A stretch of DNA of 6,229 nt from F23-B02 sp963610045. GTDB taxonomy: Bacteria; Bacillota; Clostridia; Oscillospirales; Oscillospiraceae. The position numbers and the translations under genes were made by a program. The notes beneath the pieces were generated by a model. That model was not told the DNA's origin, searched no databases, and was given only the letters and a program-made list of their open reading frames with translations. The stretch is from NCBI GenBank assembly GCA_963610045.1, contig CAVDMS010000085.1, positions 1-6,229 on the forward strand, written 5' to 3'. Positions 1 through 5,032 of this stretch are shown in pieces (position 1 is the first letter of the stretch; the number at the start of each line of letters is the position of its first letter).

Positions 1-1302
1 GGGAGCTGCTCCGGCTGGTGCAGACCGCCGGAAAGACGTGAGGAGTATGCGGCGCTTATAAGCGAAGCCTGCCTCATCCTCGAAGGCAAGCGAAAGGAGC
101 TTGCGCAAAAGCTTAAAGCCGAAATGGAGCAGGCGTCTGAGGAGCTTCGCTTTGAGCTTGCCGCCGAGCTTCGGGACCGCATGAGAGCCGTCGAGAGTCT
201 CTCAAATAAGCAAAACGTCATTGCTCCGGCGTTCTCACAGACGGATGCCGTGGGCTTTTTCAGAGGCGCAAAGACCTGCTTTACGGTGCTGCATTTTTAT
301 AACGGCGCTCTGCGTGAAAAGGACACGATGCTGATAGACGAGCCGCTTGAAAGCGATGAGGAGGCAATCTCTCAGCTTTTGCGGCAATACTATATGCAGA
401 GAAACGCCTTTCCCAAGCACATCCTGCTTCCGATGGAGCCGGAGGACAGGGAGGAGTTGGCGCGTCTTTTTACCGACACCGCAGGGGAAAGAGTGTACGT
501 CGAGGTGCCTAAGCGCGGCGAAAGACTGGGGCTTGTCTCAAAGGCGCTCGTAAACGCGAAGGAGGAAACCCTCAGAGCGACCAGTGCGCAGCAGAGACGC
601 ACGAGCGCACTGAAGTGGCTGCAAAAGGCACTGGACCTAAACGAGTACCCGACGAGGATCGAGGCGTTCGACGTTTCAAACCTCGGCGACACCGGTATAG
701 TTGCGGCAATGACCGTTCACCGTGACGGTAAACCGCTCAAGCGTGACTACCGCAAATTCAAAATAACCGACCTTGAGCAGAGAGACGACTATGCAAGTAT
801 GCATCAGGCAGTGTACAGAAGATTCAAACGCTACTGCGACGGCTCAAGCGGCTTTACCGAGCTTCCGCAGCTGCTGCTCATCGACGGCGGCGACCGTCAC
901 GCTGCCGTGGCGGAGGATGCTTTGAGTGAGCTCGGACTCACGCTCCCAGTGTTCGGCATGGTGAAGGACGACAGGCACAGGACCCGTGCGCTCATATCCT
1001 CCGACGGAAGGGAGATCGGAATAAACGCAAATCAGGCGGTGTTTTCTCTTGTGGGCAGAATACAGGAGGAGACGCACAGATATGCGATAGAATATCAGAG
1101 GTCGCTGCGCAGCGGCGCTTTCGGCTCGGAGCTTAATTCCATTCCCGGCGTCGGGGACAAGCGCCGCAACGAGCTGCTGCGGCATTTCAAAACGCTGAAA
1201 GCCATAAAGAACGCAAGCCTTGAGGAGCTGTGCGAGGCGGTGCCGAAAAACTGCGCACACGCCGTGTACGAGCATTATCACGGAAGTGAGGAATTAAAAT
1301 GA
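1..1302 (+). CDS. uvrC: UvrABC excinuclease subunit C, 3' part (5' end outside window)
   Basis: UvrC makes both incisions around a DNA lesion after UvrA/UvrB loading, in the cytoplasm. The frame is open from base 1 with no start, so 433 C-terminal residues of a protein usually near 600 are present and the N-terminal GIY-YIG nuclease (3' incision) is missing. Visible in order: the end of the cysteine-rich segment (CSGWC, codons 3-7), a UVR motif for UvrB contact at about 124-201, and the RNase H-like nuclease for the 5' incision. By alignment from memory with E. coli UvrC, its key residues are conserved: Asp in FDVSN (670-672), second Asp of DDYASM (787-789), Asp of IDGGD (883-885) and His of EETH (1075-1077). 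A helix-hairpin-helix DNA-binding tail with IPGVGDKRR lies at about 1132-1290. One oddity is DGGDRH where DGGKGQ is common. The stop overlaps the rsmD start (ATGA). Identification is secure; an ATG at 124 is internal, not the real start. Confidence 0.97.
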   Translation, partial: GSCSGWCRPPERREEYAALISEACLILEGKRKELAQKLKAEMEQASEELRFELAAELRDRMRAVESLSNKQNVIAPAFSQTDAVGFFRGAKTCFTVLHFYNGALREKDTMLIDEPLESDEEAISQLLRQYYMQRNAFPKHILLPMEPEDREELARLFTDTAGERVYVEVPKRGERLGLVSKALVNAKEETLRATSAQQRRTSALKWLQKALDLNEYPTRIEAFDVSNLGDTGIVAAMTVHRDGKPLKRDYRKFKITDLEQRDDYASMHQAVYRRFKRYCDGSSGFTELPQLLLIDGGDRHAAVAEDALSELGLTLPVFGMVKDDRHRTRALISSDGREIGINANQAVFSLVGRIQEETHRYAIEYQRSLRSGAFGSELNSIPGVGDKRRNELLRHFKTLKAIKNASLEELCEAVPKNCAHAVYEHYHGSEELK

Positions 1303-1841
1303 GAGTAATTAGCGGAAAATCAAAGGGACGCAAGCTCAAAGAGCCTTCGGACTATGCGATCAGACCGACGACCGATATGGTAAAGGAGTCGGTGTTCAAC
1401 ATCATACAGTTTGACATTGAGGGACGCCGTGTGCTTGACCTCTTTGCGGGAACGGGTCAGCTCGGCATCGAGTGCCTCAGCCGAGGCGCATCGGACTGCA
1501 CCTTTGTCGATATGAGCGCAGAGGCGATAGCGCTTGTTAAGTCGAACCTCAAAACCTGCGGACTTACCGGCAGAGTGGTTCGGGACGATTCTCTGAGCTT
1601 TTTAAAGCGAGGGGAGCGCTTTGATCTCATTTTCCTTGACCCTCCTTATGCAGAAGAGCTGCTGAGTCAGGCGCTTCGGATTATTTATTCCGTTGACATC
1701 TTGAACGAAGGTGGTATAATTGTCTGCGAAAGCCCTCGTGAAAAGCTGCTGCCGGAGCCGGAAGCCCCGTATTATAAGATCAAGGAATACCGCTACGGCA
1801 GAGTGAAGCTCACGACTATCGGTAAGGAGAACAAAAAATGA
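1299..1841 (+). CDS. rsmD: 16S rRNA (guanine(966)-N2)-methyltransferase RsmD
   Basis: This is the SAM-dependent enzyme that methylates N2 of G966 of 16S rRNA during small-subunit assembly. At 180 residues it has normal family length. The N-terminus MRVISGKSKGRKL and the segment RPTTDMVKESVFNI (22-35) are typical of RsmD. The Rossmann-type SAM-binding loop DLFAGTGQLGIE lies at 47-58, an acidic residue after the second strand at D71, and the catalytic DPPY (N6/N2-methylating class) at 114-117. The ATG overlaps the uvrC stop as ATGA, with GAGG at 1288-1291 as ribosome binding site, so translation is probably coupled to uvrC. The stop in turn overlaps the coaD start. Adjacency to coaD is a common bacterial arrangement and supports the call. 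Codons about 132-141 carry a consensus-like promoter described separately. RsmD is favoured over other DPPY methyltransferases because of the N-terminal signature and the neighbour. Confidence 0.95.
   Translation: MRVISGKSKGRKLKEPSDYAIRPTTDMVKESVFNIIQFDIEGRRVLDLFAGTGQLGIECLSRGASDCTFVDMSAEAIALVKSNLKTCGLTGRVVRDDSLSFLKRGERFDLIFLDPPYAEELLSQALRIIYSVDILNEGGIIVCESPREKLLPEPEAPYYKIKEYRYGRVKLTTIGKENKK
1693..1720 (+). promoter_or_regulatory. Candidate internal promoter inside rsmD, upstream of coaD
   Basis: TTGACA at 1693-1698 and TATAAT at 1715-1720 match the vegetative sigma consensus at all twelve positions, with a 16-bp spacer (17 is optimal). A TG at 1712-1713 one base before the -10 adds an extended -10. 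Transcription would start near 1727, about 110 bases before the coaD ATG. The DNA also encodes the VDILNEGGIIV stretch of RsmD, and GGII(V) is common in such methyltransferases, so part of the match could be coincidence. Inferred role: extra transcription of coaD and the coiled-coil gene. Confidence 0.55.
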
Positions 1842-2341
1842 GTCTTGCCATATGCCCCGGAAGCTTTGACCCGATAACGTTGGGACACCTGAACATCATA
1901 CGCAGAGCCTCAAAAATTTTCGACAAGGTCGTCGTCTGCATAATGGTCAACTCCACTAAGATGACGCCGATGTTTTCCATAGACGAGCGTGTTGACATGG
2001 CAAAGCGAGTCGTGGAGCGGCTGCCGAACGTCGAGGTTGATACCTTTGACGGACTTCTTGCGGAGTATGCCAAGAAGTACGATCATGCGGTGATCGTCAA
2101 GGGAATGAGGGCGGCATCCGATTTTGAATACGAATTTCAGATGAATCTGATAAACAAAAAAATAAACCCCGATCTTGAGACCATGTTCCTGACCGCAAGC
2201 GAGAAGTATACGTTTCTCAGCTCGTCGGTGGTTCGTGAGATGGCGAGCTACGGTGCCGAGCTTACGGGTTTTGTCCCCTGCGAAATTATAGACGAGGTAA
2301 AGAATAAAGCCAAAATATGGAGGGATCGCAATGGAAAATGA
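1838..2341 (+). CDS. coaD: Phosphopantetheine adenylyltransferase CoaD
   Basis: CoaD transfers AMP from ATP to 4'-phosphopantetheine, giving dephospho-CoA, the penultimate step of coenzyme A synthesis in the cytoplasm. The 167 residues match the usual 160-170. It is a nucleotidyltransferase of the HxGH superfamily: the first nucleotide-binding motif GSFDPITLGH spans 8-17 with the T/H-x-G-H variant TLGH (14-17). K41 and R91 (in VKGMRAASDFEYE) fall where substrate-binding Lys and Arg lie in the E. coli enzyme, and the second motif SSSVVR (128-133, family form I/SSTxVR) binds the ATP phosphates. The start is set by AAGGAGA at 1824-1830, 7 bases before the ATG, and the ATGA overlap with rsmD. The gene overlaps the next by 11 bases. 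It may have a second promoter inside rsmD. Identification is very secure. Confidence 0.97.
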   Translation: MSLAICPGSFDPITLGHLNIIRRASKIFDKVVVCIMVNSTKMTPMFSIDERVDMAKRVVERLPNVEVDTFDGLLAEYAKKYDHAVIVKGMRAASDFEYEFQMNLINKKINPDLETMFLTASEKYTFLSSSVVREMASYGAELTGFVPCEIIDEVKNKAKIWRDRNGK

Positions 2342-2858
2342 ACATAAGGAAGTAATGGAGCTTGTTGAGACCCTGTACACTATGGTGTCCGAGGCGTGGG
2401 GCGTTCCTCTCGGAAACGATAAATGCATTGTTGAGCGTGAAAAGACTCTTGAAGTGATCAACGACCTCAAGGCGGCGCTCCCCGTTGAAATAGCCGAGGC
2501 AAAGCGCCTTGTATCTGCAAGAGACGAGTTTATCGGCAATGCGAAGCGTGAGGCAGAGTCAATCCGCAAGAATGCGGAGGATCGTGCAAGAGCGATGCTT
2601 GAGGAACAGGAGATCGTTCGTCAGGCAAAGAACCACTCCATAGAGCTTGTCACCAATGCAGAGCTGAAGTCCAAGGAGCTGCGCCGTGTTGCGAATGAAT
2701 ACGTCGAGGATATACTTCGCCGCACCGAGGAAAGCGTAGCCGAGGCGCTCAAGGCGATAAACCAGTCCCGTGCAAGCTTTATTAACCTTGCCGGCAGCGC
2801 CGATGAGACGGTGGAGGAGCCGGAGACCGAGAACGTTGCCGAATCCGAAGAAAACTGA
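2331..2858 (+). CDS. Coiled-coil protein of unknown function (clostridial coaD-linked 'ATPase'-like family)
   Basis: The 175-residue protein has no signal peptide or membrane segment. After an N-terminal helix and the segment KCIVEREKTLEVINDLKAAL (about 31-50), most of 50-150 is a charged Ala/Glu/Arg/Lys-rich helix with heptad-like pattern, followed by an acidic tail rich in Glu (about 155-175). Proteins like this next to coaD in Clostridia are, as I recall, often auto-annotated as ATPase or V-type ATPase subunit H; that name reflects coiled-coil resemblance, and no Walker motif or other catalytic motif is visible here. A scaffold or DivIVA-like role is possible but unproven. The start is supported by GGAGGG at 2319-2324, 6 bases before the ATG, and the gene overlaps the coaD end by 11 bases, so it is probably translationally coupled. 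It is the last gene of the operon, followed by a terminator 12 bases after the stop. Confidence 0.85.
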   Translation: MENEHKEVMELVETLYTMVSEAWGVPLGNDKCIVEREKTLEVINDLKAALPVEIAEAKRLVSARDEFIGNAKREAESIRKNAEDRARAMLEEQEIVRQAKNHSIELVTNAELKSKELRRVANEYVEDILRRTEESVAEALKAINQSRASFINLAGSADETVEEPETENVAESEEN

Positions 2859-2870
2859 AATACGAGTATG

Positions 2871-2909
2871 AAAAAAGCTTGCTCCGATTGCACGGAGCAA
2901 GCATTTTTT
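2871..2909. terminator. Strong, probably bidirectional intrinsic terminator
   Basis: A perfect 10-bp stem (GCTTGCTCCG at 2877-2886 with CGGAGCAAGC at 2893-2902) closes a 6-base loop. Six T residues follow at 2904-2909 and six A residues precede at 2871-2876, so either strand gives a hairpin followed by a U tract. It lies between the converging uvrC operon and the small minus-strand gene and fits both as a shared terminator. Confidence 0.93.
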
Positions 2910-2934
2910 ACGTCTATTTTGATGGATGCGGCAA

Positions 2935-3246
2935 TCAGGTCGGCTCGTATGCCTTGCCGATCTCGTTACCGTCTGCATCGTAGTCGATGCATTCCATGAG
3001 CTGCGGATCGACCCGGCTCTGTTTTTTTATGGTCATGCCGACGCCCTGATTGTTAAAGACCCAGATGTAGTTGTTCCACGTTCCGGGGTCCTTTTTTCTG
3101 AATACGGTGGTCTCGTTTATGCGGCAGAACTTAGCTCTGCCCTCCGCCGTATCCAAAAGATCGCCGGGACCGGTATAAAAAAGCTCATCGCTGTAGTTGT
3201 ACTGGTCCTCAGCGCTGATCTCACGTTTGATGTCTTCCTGTGACAT
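2935..3246 (-). CDS. Hypothetical 103-residue acidic protein
   Basis: I do not recognise the family. The chosen start, ATG at 3246-3244 on the minus strand, has GGAGG (3257-3253) 6 bases upstream and a promoter just beyond; an in-frame start further upstream at 3315 would lie before that promoter and is rejected. The protein begins MSQEDIKREI, is rich in Asp and Glu, has no signal peptide or membrane helix, and is probably cytoplasmic. The middle (about 45-79) alternates hydrophobic and polar residues with aromatic clusters (TWNNYIWVF at 56-64), suggesting beta structure. The C-terminus has DYDADGNEIG (88-97), resembling a DxDxDG metal-binding or beta-turn motif but not a full EF-hand. It is transcribed divergently from the response-regulator operon and convergently to the uvrC operon, sharing their terminator. 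The opposite strand is also open over this span (2926-3243) but lacks a ribosome binding site. That the gene is real is likely; its function is unknown. Confidence 0.8.
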   Translation of the reverse strand: MSQEDIKREISAEDQYNYSDELFYTGPGDLLDTAEGRAKFCRINETTVFRKKDPGTWNNYIWVFNNQGVGMTIKKQSRVDPQLMECIDYDADGNEIGKAYEPT

Positions 3247-3252
3247 GGCAAA

Positions 3253-3257
3253 CCTCC
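3253..3257 (-). promoter_or_regulatory. Ribosome binding site fixing the start of the small minus-strand gene
   Basis: Read on the minus strand this is GGAGG, 6 bases before the ATG at 3246. It selects the 103-residue reading over the longer frame beginning at 3315. Confidence 0.85.
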
Positions 3258-3270
3258 GAAGTTTTTTTAC

Positions 3271-3299
3271 ATTGTACCACGGATAAGCGGCACTTGCAA
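3271..3299 (-). promoter_or_regulatory. Promoter of the small minus-strand gene
   Basis: On the minus strand, TTGCAA (3299-3294, 4 of 6 to the -35 consensus) is followed after exactly 17 bp by TACAAT (3276-3271, 5 of 6 to the -10). Transcription would begin near 3264, giving an untranslated leader of about 18 bases that carries the GGAGG site. The -35 box lies inside a perfect 14-bp palindrome. Confidence 0.75.
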
Positions 3300-3303
3300 G
3301 TGC
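3290..3303. promoter_or_regulatory. 14-bp perfect palindrome over the -35 box, candidate operator
   Basis: GCACTTGCAAGTGC is identical to its reverse complement. It contains the TTGCAA -35 box of the minus-strand gene, so a dimeric repressor bound here could block that promoter. It lies about 40 bp upstream of the opposite promoter, where an activator could also sit. There is no T tract, so a terminator is unlikely. Which protein binds is unknown; the neighbouring response regulator is one candidate. Confidence 0.5.
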
Positions 3304-3342
3304 ATAAATTAGCATGTTTTAAAACTTTTTGTCCCAAGCTTA

Positions 3343-3372
3343 TTGACATTCTTAACTAATAGTTGGTAAAAT
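3343..3372 (+). promoter_or_regulatory. Promoter of the response-regulator operon
   Basis: A full-consensus TTGACA (3343-3348) is followed after 18 bp by TAAAAT (3367-3372, 5 of 6). The predicted start is near 3379, leaving a leader of about 32 bases with a GAGGTGA site at 3397-3403, 7 bases before the ATG at 3411. AT-rich sequence upstream, including the palindrome GTTTTAAAAC at 3316-3325, could act as an UP element or a protein site. Confidence 0.82.
3354..3364. promoter_or_regulatory. Inverted repeat inside the promoter spacer, candidate operator
   Basis: AACTA and TAGTT form inverted half-sites around a single A, placed between the -35 and -10 boxes of the response-regulator operon promoter. 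Position and size suit a dimeric repressor that blocks RNA polymerase. It is short and AT-rich, so chance is possible. Confidence 0.4.
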
Positions 3373-3410
3373 AACAAAAATGGCTCATTTATGATTGAGG
3401 TGACTGCACA

Positions 3411-4133
3411 ATGTATAAAGCAATAATCGTCGAGGACGACCTTATGGTCTGTGCGATACTTGAAAAGCAATTCGGAAGGTTTCCGCAGCTGAAGCTTGTC
3501 GGCAGCTTCAGGAGAGGTGCGGAAGCGATGGATTTCCTTGCGGACGATCCCGACGGCGCCGACCTTATAATCCTTGACTACTACATGCCAAACATGACGG
3601 GCGTGGAGTTGTTGAAGGAACTGCGAAAGACGAATACAAAGGTGCAGGTCATAATGATAACCTCCGCCAACGACTATTCCGTCATAAGGGAAGCGATGTG
3701 CTGCGGTGTGTGCGATTATATTCTAAAGCCCTTTACGTCGCTGCGATTGGAAAAGGCATACAGTAAGTTTGATACCGTTATGAAGCTTACCCGTGATACA
3801 CATGTGTGGACGCAGGAGAAGGTGGACACGCTGCTGTGCCCGTACCGCCATTACAGCACCGACTCTGCCGACGACGAGAGCAGCTACAAGGCGAGCAAGA
3901 TAAATGCGACGACGCTTGAAAACATCCGTGAGTATATGCAGGCGAATGCGGGCAAAAAGATGCCGCTCACCGAGGTCAGCCAAGGCATGGGACTTTCGAC
4001 CGTCACCGTGCGCAGGTACCTAAAGCATCTCAACCAACTCAACGAGGTGAAGATAACGCTCGACTGCAAAACGGGCGGCAGACCGTCCGAGATTTTTGAA
4101 TACAGAGGAGTTGACGGCAATGAACGGGTTTGA
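3411..4133 (+). CDS. CitB/DcuR-like two-component response regulator
   Basis: A cytoplasmic DNA-binding regulator of 240 residues. The receiver domain spans about 1-120: acidic pocket E8-D9-D10, phospho-acceptor D56 in LIILDYYMPNMTG, conserved T84 and K106 (ILKPF), so the phosphorylation machinery is complete. After a linker, a C-terminal helix-turn-helix region (about 165-232) carries GLSTVTVRRYLKHL (194-207) and a GRPxxxFxY end (223-231), the pattern of the CitB family, which usually responds to citrate, malate or fumarate through a CitA/DcuS-type kinase. No such kinase is in the window; the next gene is instead an Hpt protein, with which this gene overlaps by 14 bases. Start: ATG with GAGGTGA 7 bases upstream and a strong promoter. 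Oddity: a Cys-rich CCGVC at 97-101 where receivers normally have small or hydrophobic residues. Family-level call is secure; signal and target genes are unknown, though autoregulation of this operon is plausible. Confidence 0.93.
   Translation: MYKAIIVEDDLMVCAILEKQFGRFPQLKLVGSFRRGAEAMDFLADDPDGADLIILDYYMPNMTGVELLKELRKTNTKVQVIMITSANDYSVIREAMCCGVCDYILKPFTSLRLEKAYSKFDTVMKLTRDTHVWTQEKVDTLLCPYRHYSTDSADDESSYKASKINATTLENIREYMQANAGKKMPLTEVSQGMGLSTVTVRRYLKHLNQLNEVKITLDCKTGGRPSEIFEYRGVDGNERV
4104..4110 (+). promoter_or_regulatory. Ribosome binding site fixing the Hpt gene start
   Basis: AGAGGAG lies inside the end of the response-regulator gene, 9 bases before the ATG at 4120. It supports that ATG over the in-frame TTG at 4096, which would start before the site. 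Confidence 0.75.
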
Positions 4134-4473
4134 GATGCGTTTCAAGGCTGCCGGAAACGACTACGACGCTGCGCTTGAGCGTACCGCAGGCGATACCGAG
4201 CTTTTGGTGCAGCTTATGCTGATGTTTAAGTCCGATGGCGGCTTTGCCGCACTTTCGAAAGCGCTCGAAGAGGACGACTGCAAAGCGGCGTTTGCGGCTG
4301 CGCACTCGCTTAAAGGAAGCAGCGGAATGCTCGGAATGGACCCGCTGTTTGCCGTGATGTCCGAGATCACCGAGGCGCTCAGAGCGGGGGAGCTTGAGCC
4401 TGCAAAAAATGCGTTCCCCAAGGCAAAGGACGAGTACGAAAAGGTGCTTGCGATAATCGGGGAGCTGTGTTGA
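4120..4473 (+). CDS. Stand-alone histidine phosphotransfer (Hpt) protein
   Basis: A 117-residue, all-helical, cytoplasmic phosphotransfer protein. The Hpt signature AAHSLKGSSGMLGM (60-73) contains the phospho-accepting H62, followed by the expected K65-G66 pair and a small-residue stretch. The flanking helices at about 25-50 and 75-115 complete the four-helix bundle, and nothing else is fused to it. Known role of the family: shuttling phosphoryl groups between the receiver of a hybrid histidine kinase and a separate response regulator. The gene overlaps the response regulator by 14 bases, so the two are probably made together and are likely partners; the upstream hybrid kinase would be elsewhere, perhaps downstream of the window. 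The start at ATG 4120 is preferred over TTG 4096 because of the AGAGGAG site. Free-standing Hpt proteins are uncommon in Firmicutes compared with Proteobacteria. Confidence 0.9.
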   Translation: MNGFEMRFKAAGNDYDAALERTAGDTELLVQLMLMFKSDGGFAALSKALEEDDCKAAFAAAHSLKGSSGMLGMDPLFAVMSEITEALRAGELEPAKNAFPKAKDEYEKVLAIIGELC

Positions 4474-4474
4474 C

Positions 4475-5017
4475 ATGAAGGCGGAGAAACTTCTACCCGC
4501 CGCAGGCTTTGCCTGCTTTGCGGCAAAGGAGCTGGGCAACATTTTCCCGAAGCTTCGTGAAAAGCTGCCGGAGAGCATCGGCGCAATAGAATATGCGACG
4601 GGCATCGGCGCCGTTGCGACGGGAACTCTGATGCAGATCAAAAAGCTGCGAAGCGTTCCTGCGTGTGCGGTCGCTGCGGCGTTTCTCGGAATGCAGATGT
4701 ACGTTCTGTTCGGCTGCTTTTCGGGAAAGGACGCATATTGCGAAAACGGAGAGCAGAGCGTTTACGACAAAGGACCGTATGCGCTGTGCCGCCATCCGGG
4801 ACTCATAGCCTTTGCGGGAGCCTATGCTTCGCTCTGCGTCGGAACGGACCTTCCGAAGCGGACAGCGGCAGTGCTTACGTTGCTTGACCTCTTGCTTGTG
4901 GTTTTTGAGGATGTGCTTGTGTTCCCCAAGACCCTTTCGGGCTATGACGAGTATAAAAAGACAACGCCGTTTCTTATACCGACGGCGGAGAGCATAAAGA
5001 GATTTTTTGAAAAATAA
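4475..5017 (+). CDS. Membrane methyltransferase-like protein (ICMT/PEMT type)
   Basis: An integral membrane protein of 180 residues resembling the isoprenylcysteine carboxyl methyltransferase / phospholipid methyltransferase group, which use SAM at the membrane face. The diagnostic features are GPYALCRHPG (100-109, family form GPYxxxRHPxY) and, after the next helices, a Glu (E145) then GYDEYKKTTPFLIP (156-169), matching the family's C-terminal FGxxYxxYxxxTPxxIP. Hydrophobic segments at about 36-53, 61-82, 110-123 and 130-150 look membrane-embedded; there is no cleavable signal peptide. It begins 1 base after the Hpt stop, with GGGGAG at 4459-4464 as ribosome binding site, and ends 15 bases before the GH3 gene. 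The substrate is unknown: isoprenylcysteine is unlikely in bacteria, while a lipid amine or carboxylate is possible. Divergence from the consensus (Gly109 for the usual Met/aliphatic, FPK for FG) means catalysis is inferred, not shown. Confidence 0.78.
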   Translation: MKAEKLLPAAGFACFAAKELGNIFPKLREKLPESIGAIEYATGIGAVATGTLMQIKKLRSVPACAVAAAFLGMQMYVLFGCFSGKDAYCENGEQSVYDKGPYALCRHPGLIAFAGAYASLCVGTDLPKRTAAVLTLLDLLLVVFEDVLVFPKTLSGYDEYKKTTPFLIPTAESIKRFFEK

Positions 5018-5032
5018 CTGCGGATATTGAGT

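Noticed and set aside
1910..2569. 219-codon minus-strand open frame opposite coaD and the coiled-coil gene
   Set aside because: It crosses the coaD/coiled-coil junction antisense to a certain coaD, with no motif of its own.
2559..2978. 139-codon minus-strand open frame reading through the terminator
   Set aside because: It spans the 10-bp hairpin and lies opposite the coiled-coil gene; Cys/Arg-rich translation without a motif.
2926..3243. 105-codon plus-strand open frame opposite the small minus-strand gene
   Set aside because: It starts just after the terminator with no ribosome binding site or promoter, while the minus-strand frame has GGAGG, a 17-bp-spaced promoter and a more natural soluble protein composition.
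3247..3315. Upstream extension of the small minus-strand gene to a start at 3315
   Set aside because: The extra 23 codons would cover the promoter and the GGAGG site, so the transcript would not include that start.
4096..4119. TTG at 4096 as start of the Hpt gene
   Set aside because: It precedes the AGAGGAG ribosome binding site at 4104-4110, which is well placed for ATG 4120, and adds eight residues not needed for the Hpt fold.
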